A stretch of 64,000 nucleotides of DNA, from NCBI RefSeq assembly GCF_937616625.2, contig NC_065570.1, forward strand, positions 26,932,046 to 26,996,045, read 5' to 3'. Source of the stretch: Mercurialis annua. Its lineage: Eukaryota; Streptophyta; Magnoliopsida; Malpighiales; Euphorbiaceae. Of this stretch, positions 50,501 through 63,451 are shown one piece after another. Each line of letters starts with the position of its first letter. Position 1 is the first letter of the stretch. The position numbers and the translations under genes were made by a program. The notes beneath the pieces were generated by a model. It did not search any database. It was not told the DNA's origin and worked only from the letters and a program-made list of their open reading frames with translations.

Positions 50501-51711
50501 TAAATGTTTGAATTTGTTTGTGAACGTTTGTACACGTTTGGCTTAAATTGCTAAAATGGGGAAACGTATGGATATGTTTCGTAACGTTTGTAAATGTTTG
50601 GCTTAAATCGCTAAAAAGGTGAAACATTTGGATTTTTTTCGTAACGTTTGAAAACGTGTTTGGCTTAAATTGCTAAAAAGGTGAAACATTTGAATTTGTT
50701 TCGTAACATTAGTAAAAGTATGGCTTCAATCACTGAAAATTTGTAAACGTTTGACTTAAATTACTAAAAAAGTGAGATGTTTGGATTTATTTCATAACGT
50801 TTGTAAACGTTTGGCTTAAATTGCTAAAAAGGTGAAACGCTTAGATTTGTTTCGTAACTTTTGTAAACGTTTGGCTTTGTTTCGTAACGTTTGTAAACGT
50901 TTCGATTCAATCGCTAAAAAGGTGAAACTTTTGGATTTGTTTCGTAATATTTGTAAAAGTTTGGCTTAAATTGCTAAAAAGGTGAAATGCTTGGATTTGT
51001 TTCGTAAAGTTTGTAAATGTTTGGATTAAAATGCTAAAAAGGTGGAACGCTTGGATTTGTTTCGTAATGTTAGTACACGTTTGGCTTAAATCGCTAAAAA
51101 AGTGAAACATTTGGATTTGTTTTGTAACCTTTGTAAACGTTTAGCTTAATTCGCTGATAACGTGAAACGTTTGGAGTTGTTTTGTAACGTTTGTAAACGT
51201 TTTGCTTAAATCGCTAAAAAGGTGAAACATTTGGTTTTGTTTCGTAGTATTTGTAAACGTTTGGTTTAAATTGCTAAAAAGGTGAAATGTTTGGTTTTGT
51301 TTCGTAGCGTTTGTAAACGTTCGGCTTAAATCGCTAAAAAGGTAAAACATTTGGATTTGTTTCGTAGCGTTTGTCAACGATCGGCTTAAATCGTTAAAAA
51401 GGTGAAAGGTTTGAATTTGTTTCGTAACGTTTGTAAACGTTTGGCTTAAATAGCTAAAAGGTGAAACGTTTGGTTTCGTTTCTTAACGTTTGTAAATGTT
51501 CGGCTTAAATCGCTAAAAAAAGGAAACGTTTGGATTTGTTCCGTAACGTTTGTAAATGTTTGGCTTAAATTGCTAAAAATTTGTAACGTTTGGATTTGTT
51601 TCGTAACGTTTGTAAACAATTGGTTTTGTTTCGTAATGTTTGTAAACGTTTGGTTTAAATCGCTAAAAATGTGAAACGCTTGGACTTGTTTTGTAACGTT
51701 TTAAAAGTTTG
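47516..51711. repeat. 4,196-bp duplication, copy 1
   Basis: First copy of a tandem duplication within U2. It corresponds to U1 from about 35033 to 39228 and is followed immediately by a second copy. The joint near 51705-51712 lies in AAAAGTTTGG, a 10-bp sequence present at both parental breakpoints (about 47508 and the equivalent of 39220), as expected for unequal exchange at short homology. Confidence 0.88.
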
Positions 51712-54700
51712 GATTTGTTTCGTACCGTTTGTAAACATTTGGCTTAAATCGTTAAAAAGGGGAAACGTTTGGATTTATTTCGTATCGTTTGTAAACGTTT
51801 GGATTAAAGTGCTAAAACGGGGAAACATTTGAAATTGTTTCGTATGTTTTGCAAACGTTTGGCATTTATTTCGTATGTTTTGCAAACGTTTGGTATAAAT
51901 TGCTAAAAAGGTGAAACACTTTGATTTGTTTCGTAACTTTTGTAAACGTTTGGCTTAAATTACTAAAAAGCAGAAACGCTTGGATTTGTTACGTAACGTT
52001 TGTAAACGTTTGGCTTATATTGCTAAAAAGGTGAAACGCTTGGATTTGTTTCAGAAAGTTTGTAAATGTTTGGCTTAAATTGCTAAAAAGGTAAAACGCT
52101 TAGATTTATTCCGTAACGTTTGTAAACGTTTGGCTTAAATCGCTAAAAAGATGAAACATTTGTAATGGTTTGGCTTAAATCGCCAAAAATGTGAAGCGTT
52201 TGGATTTGTTTCGTAACGTTTGTAAACGTTTGGCTTAAATCGCTAAAAAGGTGAAACGTTTGAACTTGTTTCGTAACGTTTGTAAATGTTTGTCTTAAAT
52301 AGCTAAAAAGGACAAACATTTGGATTTGTTTCGTAACGTTTGTAAACGTTTGGCTTAAATTACTAAAAAGGTGAAATGTTTGGTTTTGTTTCGTAACGTT
52401 TGTAAAGATTTGGCTTAAATCGCTAAAAAGGTGAAACGTTTGGATTTGTTTCGTAACGTTTGTAAACGTTTGGCTTAAATTGCTAAAAAGGTGAAACGCT
52501 TGGATTCGTTTTGTAATGTTTGTAAACGTTTGGCTTAAATTGCTAAAATGGTGAAACACTTGGATTTGTTTCGGAATGTTTGTTAACGTTTGGCTAAATT
52601 GCGAAAAAGGTGAAACGCTTGGATTTGTTTCGTAATGTTTGTAAACGTTTAGCTTAAATTGCTAAAAAGGTGAAACGCTTGGTTTTGTTTCGAAACTTTT
52701 GTAAAGGTTTGGCTTAAATCGCTAAAAATGTGAAACGTTTAGATTTGTTTCGTAACGTTTTAAACGTTTGGTTTTGTTTCATAACGTTTGTAAAAGTTTG
52801 GCTTAAATCGCTATAAAGGTGAAACGTTTGGATTTGTTTCGCAACGTTTGTAAATGTTTGGCTTAAATTGCTAAAAAAGGCGAAACGTTTGGATTTGTTT
52901 CGTAACTTCTGAAACGTTTGGCTTAAATTGCTAAAAAGGTGAAACGTTTGGATTTGTTTCGTATCGTTTGTAAACGTTTGGCTTAAATCGCTAAAAAGGA
53001 GAAACGTTTGGATTTTTTTTCGTACTCTTTATAAACGTTTGGCTTAAATTTCTAAAAAGGTGAAACTCTTTGATTTTTTCCGTAAAGTCTGTAAATGTTT
53101 GGCTTAAATTGCTAAAAAGGAGAAACACTTTGATTTGTTTCGTAACGTTTGTAACTGTTTGACTTAAATTACTGAAAAGGTGAAACGCCTAATTTTGTTT
53201 CGTAACGTTTGTAAAGGTTTGACTTAAATCGCTAGAAATGGGAAACGTTTAAATTTGTTTCGTATGGTTTTATACGTTTGGATTTGTTTCGTAACGTTTT
53301 AAACGTTTGATTTTGTTTTGTAACATTTCTAAATGTTTGGCTTAAACTGCTAAAAAGATTAAACGTTTGGATTTGTTTCATAATGTTTGTAAACGTTTGG
53401 CTTAAATTGCTAAAAAGGTGAAACGTTTAGATTTGTTTCGTAAAGTTTGTAAACGTTTGGCTTAAATTACTAAAAAGATGAAACGCTTGGATTTGTTTCG
53501 TAATGTTTGTAAATGTTTGGCCTAAATTGCTAAAAACGTGAAACATTTGAATTTGTTTCGTAACATTTGTAAACGTTTGGCTTAAATTGCTAAAAAGGTG
53601 AAACGTTTGGATTTGTTTAGTAACGTTTGTAAATGTTTGGCATAAATCACTAAAAAGGTTAAATGTTTGGATTTGTTTCGTAACGTTCTAAACGTTTGGT
53701 TTAAATCGCTAAAATGGGAAAACGTTTGGATTTGTTTCGCAACGTTTGTCTTAAATTGCTAAAAATGTGAAATGTTTGGTTTTATTTCGTAACGTTTGTA
53801 AACGTTCGGCTTAAATCGCTAAAAAGGTGAAACGTTTGGATTTGTTTCATTACGTTTGCAAACGTTTGGCTTAAATTACTAAAAAGGTGAAACGCTTGTA
53901 TTTGTTTCGGAACGTTTGTAAACGTTTGGATTAAATTGCTAAGAAGGTGAAACGCTTGGATTTGTTTCGTAACATTTGTAAACGTTCGGCTTAAATTGCT
54001 AAAAAGGCGAAACGCTTGGTTTTGTTTCGTAGCGTTTGTAAACGTTCGGCTTAAATCGCTAAAAAGGTAAAACATTTGGATTTGTTTTGTAGCGTTTGTC
54101 AACGATCGGCTTAAATCGCTAAAAAGGTGAAAGGTTTAGATTTGTTTCGTAACGTTTGTAAACGTTCTGCTTAAATAGCTAAAAGGGGAAACGTTTGGTT
54201 TCGTTTCGTGACTTTTGTAAAGGTTCGACTTAAATCGATAAAAAAAGGAAACGTTTGGATTTGTTCTGTAACGTTTGTAAATGTTTGGCTTAAATTGTTA
54301 AAAAGGTGAAACGTTTGGATTTGTTTCGTAACGTTTTTAAACAATTGTTTTTTTTTTCTTAATGTTTGTAAACGTTTGGTTTAAATCGCGAAAAATGTGA
54401 AACGCTTGGATTTGTTATGTAAAGTTTTAAAAGTTTGGTTTTGTTTCGTAACGTTTGTAAACATTTGGCTTAAAATCGCTATAAAGGTGAAACGTTTGGA
54501 TTTGTTTCGTAATGTTTGTAAACATTTGGCTTAAATTGCTAAAAGGTGAAATGTTTGGATTTGTTTTGTAACATTTGTAAACGTTGGGCTTCAATCGCTA
54601 AAAAGGTGAAACATTTGGATTTGTTTTGTAACTTTTGTAAACGTTTGGCTTAAATCGCTAAAAATGTGAAACGTTTGGATTTGATTCATAACGTTTTAAA

Positions 54701-55907
54701 TGTTTGAATTTGTTTGTGAACGTTTGTAAACGTTTGGCTTAAATTGCTAAAATGGGGAAACGTATGGATATGTTTCGTAGCGTTTGTAAATGTTTGGCTT
54801 AAATCGCTAAAAAGGTGAAACATTTGGATTTTTTTCGTAACGTTTGAAAACGTGTTTGGCTTAAATTGCTAAAAAGGTGAAATATTTGAATTTGTTTCGT
54901 AACATTAGTAAAAGTATGGCTTCAATCACTGAAAATTTGTAAACGTTTGACTTAAATTACTAAAAAAGTGAGATGTTTGGATTTATTTCATAACGTTTGT
55001 AAACGTTTGGCTTAAATTGCTAAAAAGGTGAAACGCTTAGATTTGTTTCGTAACTTTTGTAAACGTTTGGCTTTGTTTCGTAACGTTTGTAAACGTTTCG
55101 ATTCAATCGCTAAAAAGGTGAAACTTTTGGATTTGTTTCGTAATATTTGTAAAAGTTTGGCTTAAATTGCTAAAAAGGTGAAATGCTTGGATTTGTTTCG
55201 TAAAGTTTGTAAATGTTTGGATTAAAATGCTAAAAAGGTGAAACGCTTGGATTTGTTTCGTAATGTTAGTACACGTTTGGCTTAAATCGCTAAAAAAGTG
55301 AAACATTTGGATTTGTTTTGTAACCTTTGTAAACGTTTAGCTTAATTCGCTGATAACGTGAAACGTTTGGAGTTGTTTTGTAACGTTTGTAAACGTTTTG
55401 CTTAAATCGCTAAAAAGGTGAAACATTTGGTTTTGTTTCGTAGTATTTGTAAACGTTTGGTTTAAATTGCTAAAAAGGTGAAATGTTTGGTTTTGTTTCG
55501 TAGCGTTTGTAAACGTTCGGCTTAAATCGCTAAAAAGGTAAAACATTTGGATTTGTTTCGTAGCGTTTGTCAACGATCGGCTTAAATCGTTAAAAAGGTG
55601 AAAGGTTTGAATTTGTTTCGTAACGTTTGTAAACGTTTGGCTTAAATAGCTAAAAGGTGAAACGTTTGGTTTCGTTTCTTAACGTTTGTAAATGTTCGGC
55701 TTAAATCGCTAAAAAAAGGAAACGTTTGGATTTGTTCCGTAACGTTTGTAAATGTTTGGCTTAAATTGCTAAAAATTTGTAACGTTTGGATTTGTTTCGT
55801 AACGTTTGTAAACAATTGGTTTTGTTTCGTAATGTTTGTAAACGTTTGGTTTAAATCGCTAAAAATGTGAAACGCTTGCACTTGTTTTGTAACGTTTTAA
55901 AAGTTTG
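51712..55907. repeat. 4,196-bp duplication, copy 2
   Basis: Second copy, at offset 4,195-4,196 from the first. It is nearly identical, with private changes such as GAAATATTTGAATTTG near 54881 (the others have GAAACATTTG) and CGTAGCGTTTG near 54776. Confidence 0.88.
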
Positions 55908-57317
55908 GATTTGTTTCGTACCGTTTGTAAACATTTGGCTTAAATAGCTAAAAGGTGAAATGTTTGGATTTGTTTTGTAACATTTGTAAACGTTGGGCTT
56001 CAATCGCTAAAAAGGTGAAACATTTGGATTTGTTTTGTAACTTTTGTAAACGTTTGGCTTAAATCGCTAAAAATGTGAAACGTTTGGATTTGATTCATAA
56101 CGTTTTAAATGTTTGAATTTGTTTGTGAACGTTTGTACACGTTTGGCTTAAATTGCTAAAATGGGGAAACGTATGGATATGTTTCGTAACGTTTGTAAAT
56201 GTTTGGCTTAAATCGCTAAAAAGGTGAAACATTTGGATTTTTTTTCGTAACGTTTGAAAACGTGTTTGGCTTAAATTGCTAAAAAGGTGAAACATTTGAA
56301 TTTGTTTCGTAACATTAGTAAAAGTATGGCTTCAATCACTGAAAATTTGTAAACGTTTGACTTAAATTACTAAAAAAGTGAGATGTTTGGATTTATTTCA
56401 TAACGTTTGTAAACGTTTGGCTTAAATTGCTAAAAAGGTGAAACGCTTAGATTTGTTTCGTAACTTTTGTAAACGTTTGGCTTTGTTTCGTAACGTTTGT
56501 AAACGTTTCGATTCAATCGCTAAAAAGGTGAAACTTTTGGATTTGTTTCGTAATATTTGTAAAAGTTTGGCTTAAATTGCTAAAAAGGTGAAATGCTTGG
56601 ATTTGTTTCGTAAAGTTTGTAAATGTTTGGATTAAAATGCTAAAAAGGTGAAACGCTTGGATTTGTTTCGTAATGTTAGTACACGTTTGGCTTAAATCGC
56701 TAAAAAAGTGAAACATTTGGATTTGTTTTGTAACCTTTGTAAACGTTTAGCTTAATTCGCTGATAACGTGAAACGTTTGGAGTTGTTTTGTAACGTTTGT
56801 AAACGTTTTGCTTAAATCGCTAAAAAGGTGAAACATTTGGTTTTGTTTCGTAGTATTTGTAAACGTTTGGTTTAAATTGCTAAAAAGGTGAAATGTTTGG
56901 TTTTGTTTCGTAGCGTTTGTAAACGTTCGGCTTAAATCGCTAAAAAGGTAAAACATTTGGATTTGTTTCGTAGCGTTTGTCAACGATCGGCTTAAATCGT
57001 TAAAAAGGTGAAAGGTTTGAATTTGTTTCGTAACGTTTGTAAACGTTCGGCTTAAATAGCTAAAAGGTGAAACGTTTGGTTTCGTTTCGTAACGTTTGTA
57101 AATGTTCGGCTTAAATCGCTAAAAAAAGGAAACGTTTGGATTTGTTCCGTAACGTTTGTAAATGTTTGGCTTAAATTGCTAAAAATTTATAACGTTTGGA
57201 TTTGTTTCGTAACGTTTGTAAACAATTGGTTTTGTTTCGTAATGTTTGTAAACGTTTGGTTTAAATCGCTAAAAATGTGAAACGCTTGGACTTGTTTTGT
57301 AACGTTTTAAAAGTTTG
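55908..57317. repeat. Third, internally deleted copy (1,410 bp)
   Basis: It starts like the other 4,196-bp copies (GGATTTGTTTCGTACCG), then after about 35 bp jumps to the equivalent of 50339. This gives 1,410 bp instead of 4,196, a loss of 2,786 bp. The joint lies in about 23 bp common to both sides, centred on GTAAACATTTGGCTTAAAT. Its left part shares alleles with copy 1 (AATAGCTAAAAGG at 55943, GTTTGTACACG at 56132), not with adjacent copy 2. Its right part shares alleles with U1 (AACGTTCGGC near 57043, AAAAATTTATAACG near 57180). Confidence 0.85.
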
Positions 57318-58485
57318 GTTTTGTTTCGTAACGTTTGTAAACGTTTGGCTTAAATAGCTAAAAACGTGAAACGTTTGGATTTCTTTCGTAACGTTTGTAA
57401 ACATTTGGCTTAAATCGCTCAAAAGGTAAAACATTTGGATTTGTTTCGTAACGTTTGTCAACGATCGGCTTAAATCGCTAAAAAGGTGAAAGGTTTGGAT
57501 TCGTTTCGTAACGTTTGTAAACGTTCGGCTTAAAGAGCTAAAAGGTGAAACGTTTGGTTTTGTTTCGTAACATTTGCAAATGTTCGGCTTAAATCGCTAA
57601 AAAAAGAAAACGTTTGAATTTGTTCCGTAACGTTTGTAAATGTTTGGCTTAAATTGCTAAAAGGTGAAACGTTTGGATTTGTTTTGTAACGTTTTAAAAG
57701 TTTGGTTTTGTTTCGTAACGTTTGTAAACGTTTGGCTTAAATGGCTAATAAGGTGAAACGTTTGGATTTGTTTCGTAACTTTTGTAAAAGTTTGGCCTAA
57801 ATTGCTGAAAAGGTAAAATGTTTGGATTTGTTTCGTAACATCTGTAAATGTTTGGCTTCAATTGCTAAAAAGGTGAAATGTTTGGATTTGTTTCGTAACG
57901 TTTGTAAACGCTTGGCTTAAATTGCTAAAAAGGGGAAAAGTTTGATTGGTTTCGTAACGTTTGTAAACGTTTGGCTTCAATCGTTAAAAAGGTGAAACGT
58001 TTGGATTTATTTTGTAATGTTTGTAAACGTTTGGCTTATATTGCTAAAAAGGTGAAACCCTTGGATTTGTTTTCTAACGTTTGTAAATGTTTGGTCTAAA
58101 ATGCTAAAAAGGTGAAACGCTTGGATTTGTTTCATAACGTTTGTAAACATTTGGCTTAAATCGCTAAAAAGGTGAAACTTTTGGATTTTTTTCGTAACAT
58201 TTGTAAACGTTTCGCTTAAATCGCTAAAGAGGTGTAACGTTTGGCTTAAATCGCTAAAAATGTGAAATGTTTGGATTTGTTTCGTAACGTTTGTAAACGT
58301 TTGACTTAAATCGCTAAAGATGTGAAACATTTGGATTTAAATTGCTAAAAAGGTGAAAAGTTTGGATTTGTTTCGTGACATTTGTAAACGTTTGACTTAA
58401 ATCACTGAAAAGGTGAAACTTTTGGATTTGTTTTGTAACGTTTGTAAACGTTTGGTTTAAATTGCTAAAAAGGTGACATTCTTGG
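56721..58485. repeat. 1,765-bp duplication, copy 1
   Basis: First copy of a tandem duplication. It matches U1 at offset 18,089, is followed directly by copy 2, and overlaps the end of the deleted 4.2-kb copy. A private change near the joint is GGTGACATTCTTGG at 58472. Confidence 0.86.
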
Positions 58486-60250
58486 ATTTGTTTTGTAACC
58501 TTTGTAAACGTTTAGCTTAATTCGCTGATAACGTGAAACGTTTGGAGTTGTTTTGTAACGTTTGTAAACGTTTTGCTTAAATCGCTAAAAAGGTGAAACA
58601 TTTGGTTTTGTTTCGTAGTATTTGTAAACGTTTGGTTTAAATTGCTAAAAAGGTGAAATGTTTGGTTTTGTTTCGTAGCGTTTGTAAACGTTCGGCTTAA
58701 ATCGCTAAAAAGGTAAAACATTTGGATTTGTTTCGTAGCGTTTGTCAACGATCGGCTTAAATCGTTAAAAAGGTGAAAGGTTTGAATTTGTTTCGTAACG
58801 TTTGTAAACGTTCGGCTTAAATAGCTAAAAGGTGAAACGTTTGGTTTCGTTTCGTAACGTTTGTAAATGTTCGGCTTAAATCGCTAAAAAAAGGAAACGT
58901 TTGGATTTGTTCCGTAACGTTTGTAAATGTTTGGCTTAAATTGCTAAAAATTTATAACGTTTGGATTTGTTTCGTAACGTTTGTAAACAATTGGTTTTGT
59001 TTCGTAATGTTTGTAAACGTTTGGTTTAAATCGCTAAAAATGTGAAACGCTTGGACTTGTTTTGTAACGTTTTAAAAGTTTGGTTTTGTTTCGTAACGTT
59101 TGTAAACGTTTGGCTTAAATAGCTAAAAACGTGAAACGTTTGGATTTCTTTCGTAACGTTTGTAAACATTTGGCTTAAATCGCTCAAAAGGTAAAACATT
59201 TGGATTTGTTTCGTAACGTTTGTCAACGATCGGCTTAAATCGCTAAAAAGGTGAAAGGTTTGGATTCGTTTCGTAACGTTTGTAAACGTTCGGCTTAAAG
59301 AGCTAAAAGGTGAAACGTTTGGTTTTGTTTCGTAACATTTGCAAATGTTCGGCTTAAATCGCTAAAAAAAGAAAACGTTTGAATTTGTTCCGTAACGTTT
59401 GTAAACGTTTGGCTTAAATTGCTAAAAGGTGAAACGTTTGGATTTGTTTTGTAACGTTTTAAAAGTTTGGTTTTGTTTCGTAACGTTTGTAAACGTTTGG
59501 CTTAAATGGCTAATAAGGTGAAACGTTTGGATTTGTTTCGTAACTTTTGTAAAAGTTTGGCCTAAATTGCTGAAAAGGTAAAATGTTTGGATTTGTTTCG
59601 TAACATCTGTAAATGTTTGGCTTCAATTGCTAAAAAGGTGAAATGTTTGGATTTGTTTCGTAACGTTTGTAAACGCTTGGCTTAAATTGCTAAAAAGGGG
59701 AAAAGTTTGATTGGTTTCGTAACGTTTGTAAACGTTTGGCTTCAATCGTTAAAAAGGTGAAACGTTTGGATTTATTTTGTAATGTTTGTAAACGTTTGGC
59801 TTATATTGCTAAAAAGGTGAAACCCTTGGATTTGTTTTCTAACGTTTGTAAATGTTTGGTCTAAAATGCTAAAAAGGTGAAACGCTTGGATTTGTTTCAT
59901 AACGTTTGTAAACATTTGGCTTAAATCGCTAAAAAGGTGAAACTTTTGGATTTTTTTCGTAACATTTGTAAACGTTTCGCTTAAATCGCTAAAGAGGTGT
60001 AACATTTGGCTTAAATCGCTAAAAATGTGAAATGTTTGGATTTGTTTCGTAACGTTTGTAAACGTTTGACTTAAATCGCTAAAGATGTGAAACATTTGGA
60101 TTTAAATTGCTAAAAAGGTGAAAAGTTTGGATTTGTTTCGTGACATTTGTAAACGTTTGACTTAAATCACTGAAAAGGTGAAACTTTTGGATTTGTTTTG
60201 TAACGTTTGTAAACGTTTGGTTTAAATTGCTAAAAAGGTGAAATTCTTGG
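58486..60250. repeat. 1,765-bp duplication, copy 2
   Basis: Second copy, offset 1,765 from the first and 19,854 from U1. The crossover lies within TTGGATTTGTTT (58482-58493), common to both parental sites. Downstream the array continues collinear with U1 to the end of the unit. Confidence 0.86.
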
Positions 60251-63200
60251 ATTTGTTTCGTTGCGTTTGTAAACATTTTGCTTAAATCGCTAAAAAGGTG
60301 AAACATTTGGATTTGTTTCATAACGTTTGTAAAAGTTCGGCTTAAATCGCTAAAAAGGTAAAACGTTTGGTTTTGTTTAGGAACGTTTGGAAACGTTCGG
60401 CTTAAATAGATAAAAAGGTGAAATGTTTAGTTTTGTTTCGTAATGTTTGTAAACGTTCGGCTTAAATCGCTAAAAAAGGGTAACGTTTGGATTTGTTCCG
60501 TAATGTTTGTATGTGTTTGGCTTAAATTGCTAAAGAGGTGAGACGTTTGGATTTGTTTCGTAACGTTTATAAACGATTGGTTTTTTTTAATGTTTGTAAA
60601 CGTCTGACTTAAATCGCTAAAAATGTGAAACGTTTGGATTAGTTTGGTAACGTTTTAAAAGTTTGGTTTAGTTTCGTAACGTTTGTAAACGTTTGGATTA
60701 AATCGTTAAAAAGGTGAAATGTTTGGATTTGTTTCGTGACATTTGTAAACGTTTGGCTTCAATAGCTAAAATGGTGAAACTTTTAAATTTGTTTTGTAAA
60801 CATTTGAATTTGTTTCGTAACATTTGTAAACATTTGGATTTGATTCGTAACGTTTGTCAAAGTTTGGCTTACATCGCTAATAAGGGGAATAGTTTGGATT
60901 TGTTTCGTAACGTTTGTAAATATTTGGCTTAAATCGCTAAAATGGGGAAACGTTTGGATTTGTTTCGTAACGTTTGGAGTTGTTTCGTAACGTTTGTAAA
61001 CGTTTGGTTTTGTTTCGTAACATTTATAAACATTTGACTTAAATCGCTAAAATGGGGAAACGTTTGGATTTGTTTCCTAACGTTTGTAAAAATTTGGCTT
61101 CAATCGCTACAAAGGTGAAACTTTTGGATTTTTTTCGTAACGATTGTAAACGTTTGGCTTAAATTGCAAAAAATGTGAAACATTTATTTTTATTCCGTAA
61201 TGTTTGTAAATGATTGGATTTATTTCGTAACGTTTTAAAGTTTTGGCATAAATCACTAAAAAGGTTAAACGTTTGGTTTTGTTTCGTAACGTTTGTAAAC
61301 GTTTGGCTTAAATCGCTAAAAAGGTGAAATGTTTGGATTTGTTTCTTAACATTTGTAAACGTTTGGCTTAAATTGCTAAAAAGGTGAAACGCTTAGATTT
61401 GTTTTGTAGCTTTTGTAAACATCTGGCTGAAATCGCTAAAAAGGTGAAACGCTTGGATTTGTTTCGTAACGTTTGTAAACGTTTTGCTTAAATCGCTAAA
61501 AATGTGAAACGTTTGGTTTTCTTCCGTAACGTTTGTAAACGATTAGATTAAATCGCTAAAAATATGAAACGTTTGGATTTGTTTCGTAATGTTTTAAACG
61601 TTTGGTTTTGTTTCTTAACGTTTGTAAACGTTATGCTTAAATCGTTAAAAAGGTAAAACGTTTGGATTTGTTTTGTAACGTTTGTAAATGTTTGGCTTAA
61701 ATCGCTAAAAAGGTGAAACGTTTGGATTTGTTTCGTAACGTTTGTAATCGTTTGGCTTAAATCGCTAAAATGGGGAAACGTATGGATTTGTTTCGTAACG
61801 TTTGTAAACGTTTGGCTTAAATTGCTAAAAAGGTGAAACGTTTGGATTTGTTTAGTAACGTTTGTAAACGCTTTGCTTTAATTGCTAAAATGGTGAAATG
61901 TTTGGATTTGTTTCGTAATGTTAGGCTTCAATCACTAAAAATTTATAAACGTTTGGCTTAAAATGCTAATAAGGCGAAACATGTGGATATGTTTCACAAC
62001 GTTTGTAAACGTTTGGCTTAAATTGCTAAAAGGAGAAAAAGTTGGATTTTTCGTTACGTTTGTAAACGTTTGCCTTTGTTTCGTAACGTTTGTAAACATT
62101 TGGCTTCAATCGCTAAAGAGGTGAAACATTTGGATTTGTTTCGTAATGTTTGTAAAAGTTTGGCTTAAATTGCTAAAAAGGTGAAATGTTTGGATTTGTT
62201 TCGTAACATTTGTAAACGTTTGGCTTAAATCGCTAAAAAGGTGAAACGTTTCGATTTGTTTCGTAACGTTTGTAAATGTTTGGCTTAAATCGCTAAAATG
62301 GGGAAACGTATGGATTTGTTTCATAACGTTTGTAAACGTTTGGCTTAAATCGCTAAAAAGGTGAAACCTTTGGATTTGTTTTGTAACGTTTGTAAATGTT
62401 TTGCTTTGATTGCTAAAAAGGGGAAACGTTTGGATTTGATTCCTAATGTTTGGCTTCAATCACAAAAATTTGTATACGTTTGGCTTAAATCACTAAAAAG
62501 GTGAAACATGTGGATTTGCTTCGCAATGTCTGTAAACGTTTGGCTTAAATTGTTAAAAGGTGAAACACTTGGATTTGTTTCGTAATGTTTATAATCGTTT
62601 GGCTTTGTTTCGTAACGTTTGTAAACGTTTGGCTTTAATCGCTAAAAAGGTGGAATGTTTGGATTTTTTTCGTAATGTTTGTAAACGTTTGGCTTAAATT
62701 GCTAAAAAGGTGAAATCTTGGATTTGTTTTGAAACGTTTGTAAACGTTTGGCTTAAAATGCTAAAAAGGTAAAACGCTTGGATTTGTTTCGTAATGTTTG
62801 TAAACGTTTGGCTTAAATTGCTAAAAAGGTGAAATGTTTGGATTTGTTTCGTAACATTTGTAAACGATTGGCTTAAATCTATAAAAAGGTGAAACGCTTG
62901 GATTTGTTTCGTAACGTTTTAAATGTTTGGCTTAAATTGCTAAAACGGGGAAACGTTTGGATTTGTTTCGTAACATTTGTAAACGTTAGGCTTAAATATC
63001 TAAAAAGGTGAAACGCTTGGATTTGTTTCGTAACGTTTGTAAACGTTTAGCTTTGTTTCGTAACATTTGTAAACGTTTGGCTTAAATTGCTAAAAATGTG
63101 AAACGTTTGGATTTTTTTCGTAACATTTTAAATGTTTGGTTTAGTTTCGTCGTTTGTAAAAGTTTGCCTTAAATCGCTAAAAAGGTGAAACGCTTGGATT

Positions 63201-63451
63201 TGTTTTGTAACGTTTTTAAACGTTTTGGCTTAAATTGCTAAAATGGGAAAACGTTTGGATTTGTTTCGTAACATTTGTAAACGTTTGGCTTAAATCGCTA
63301 AAAAGGTGAAACGTTTGGATTTGTTTCATAACGTTTGTAAACGTTTGGCTTAAAAAACGAAAAAGGTGAAACGCCGGGATTTGTTTCGTAACGTTTTAAA
63401 CGTTTGTCTTAAATCGCTAAAAAGGTGAAACGTTTGTTTTTGTTCCGTTTT

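Larger units (their letters stand above)
43598..63451. repeat. Super higher-order unit U2 (19,854 bp, rearranged)
   Basis: Second copy of the large unit, highly similar to U1 by eye. Relative to U1 it lacks about 2,395 bp and carries duplication-type gains of 4,196, 1,410 and 1,765 bp. The arithmetic closes exactly with the offsets seen along the unit: 14,878, then 12,483, 16,678-16,679, 18,089 and finally 19,854 to the end. No gene. Confidence 0.88.
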
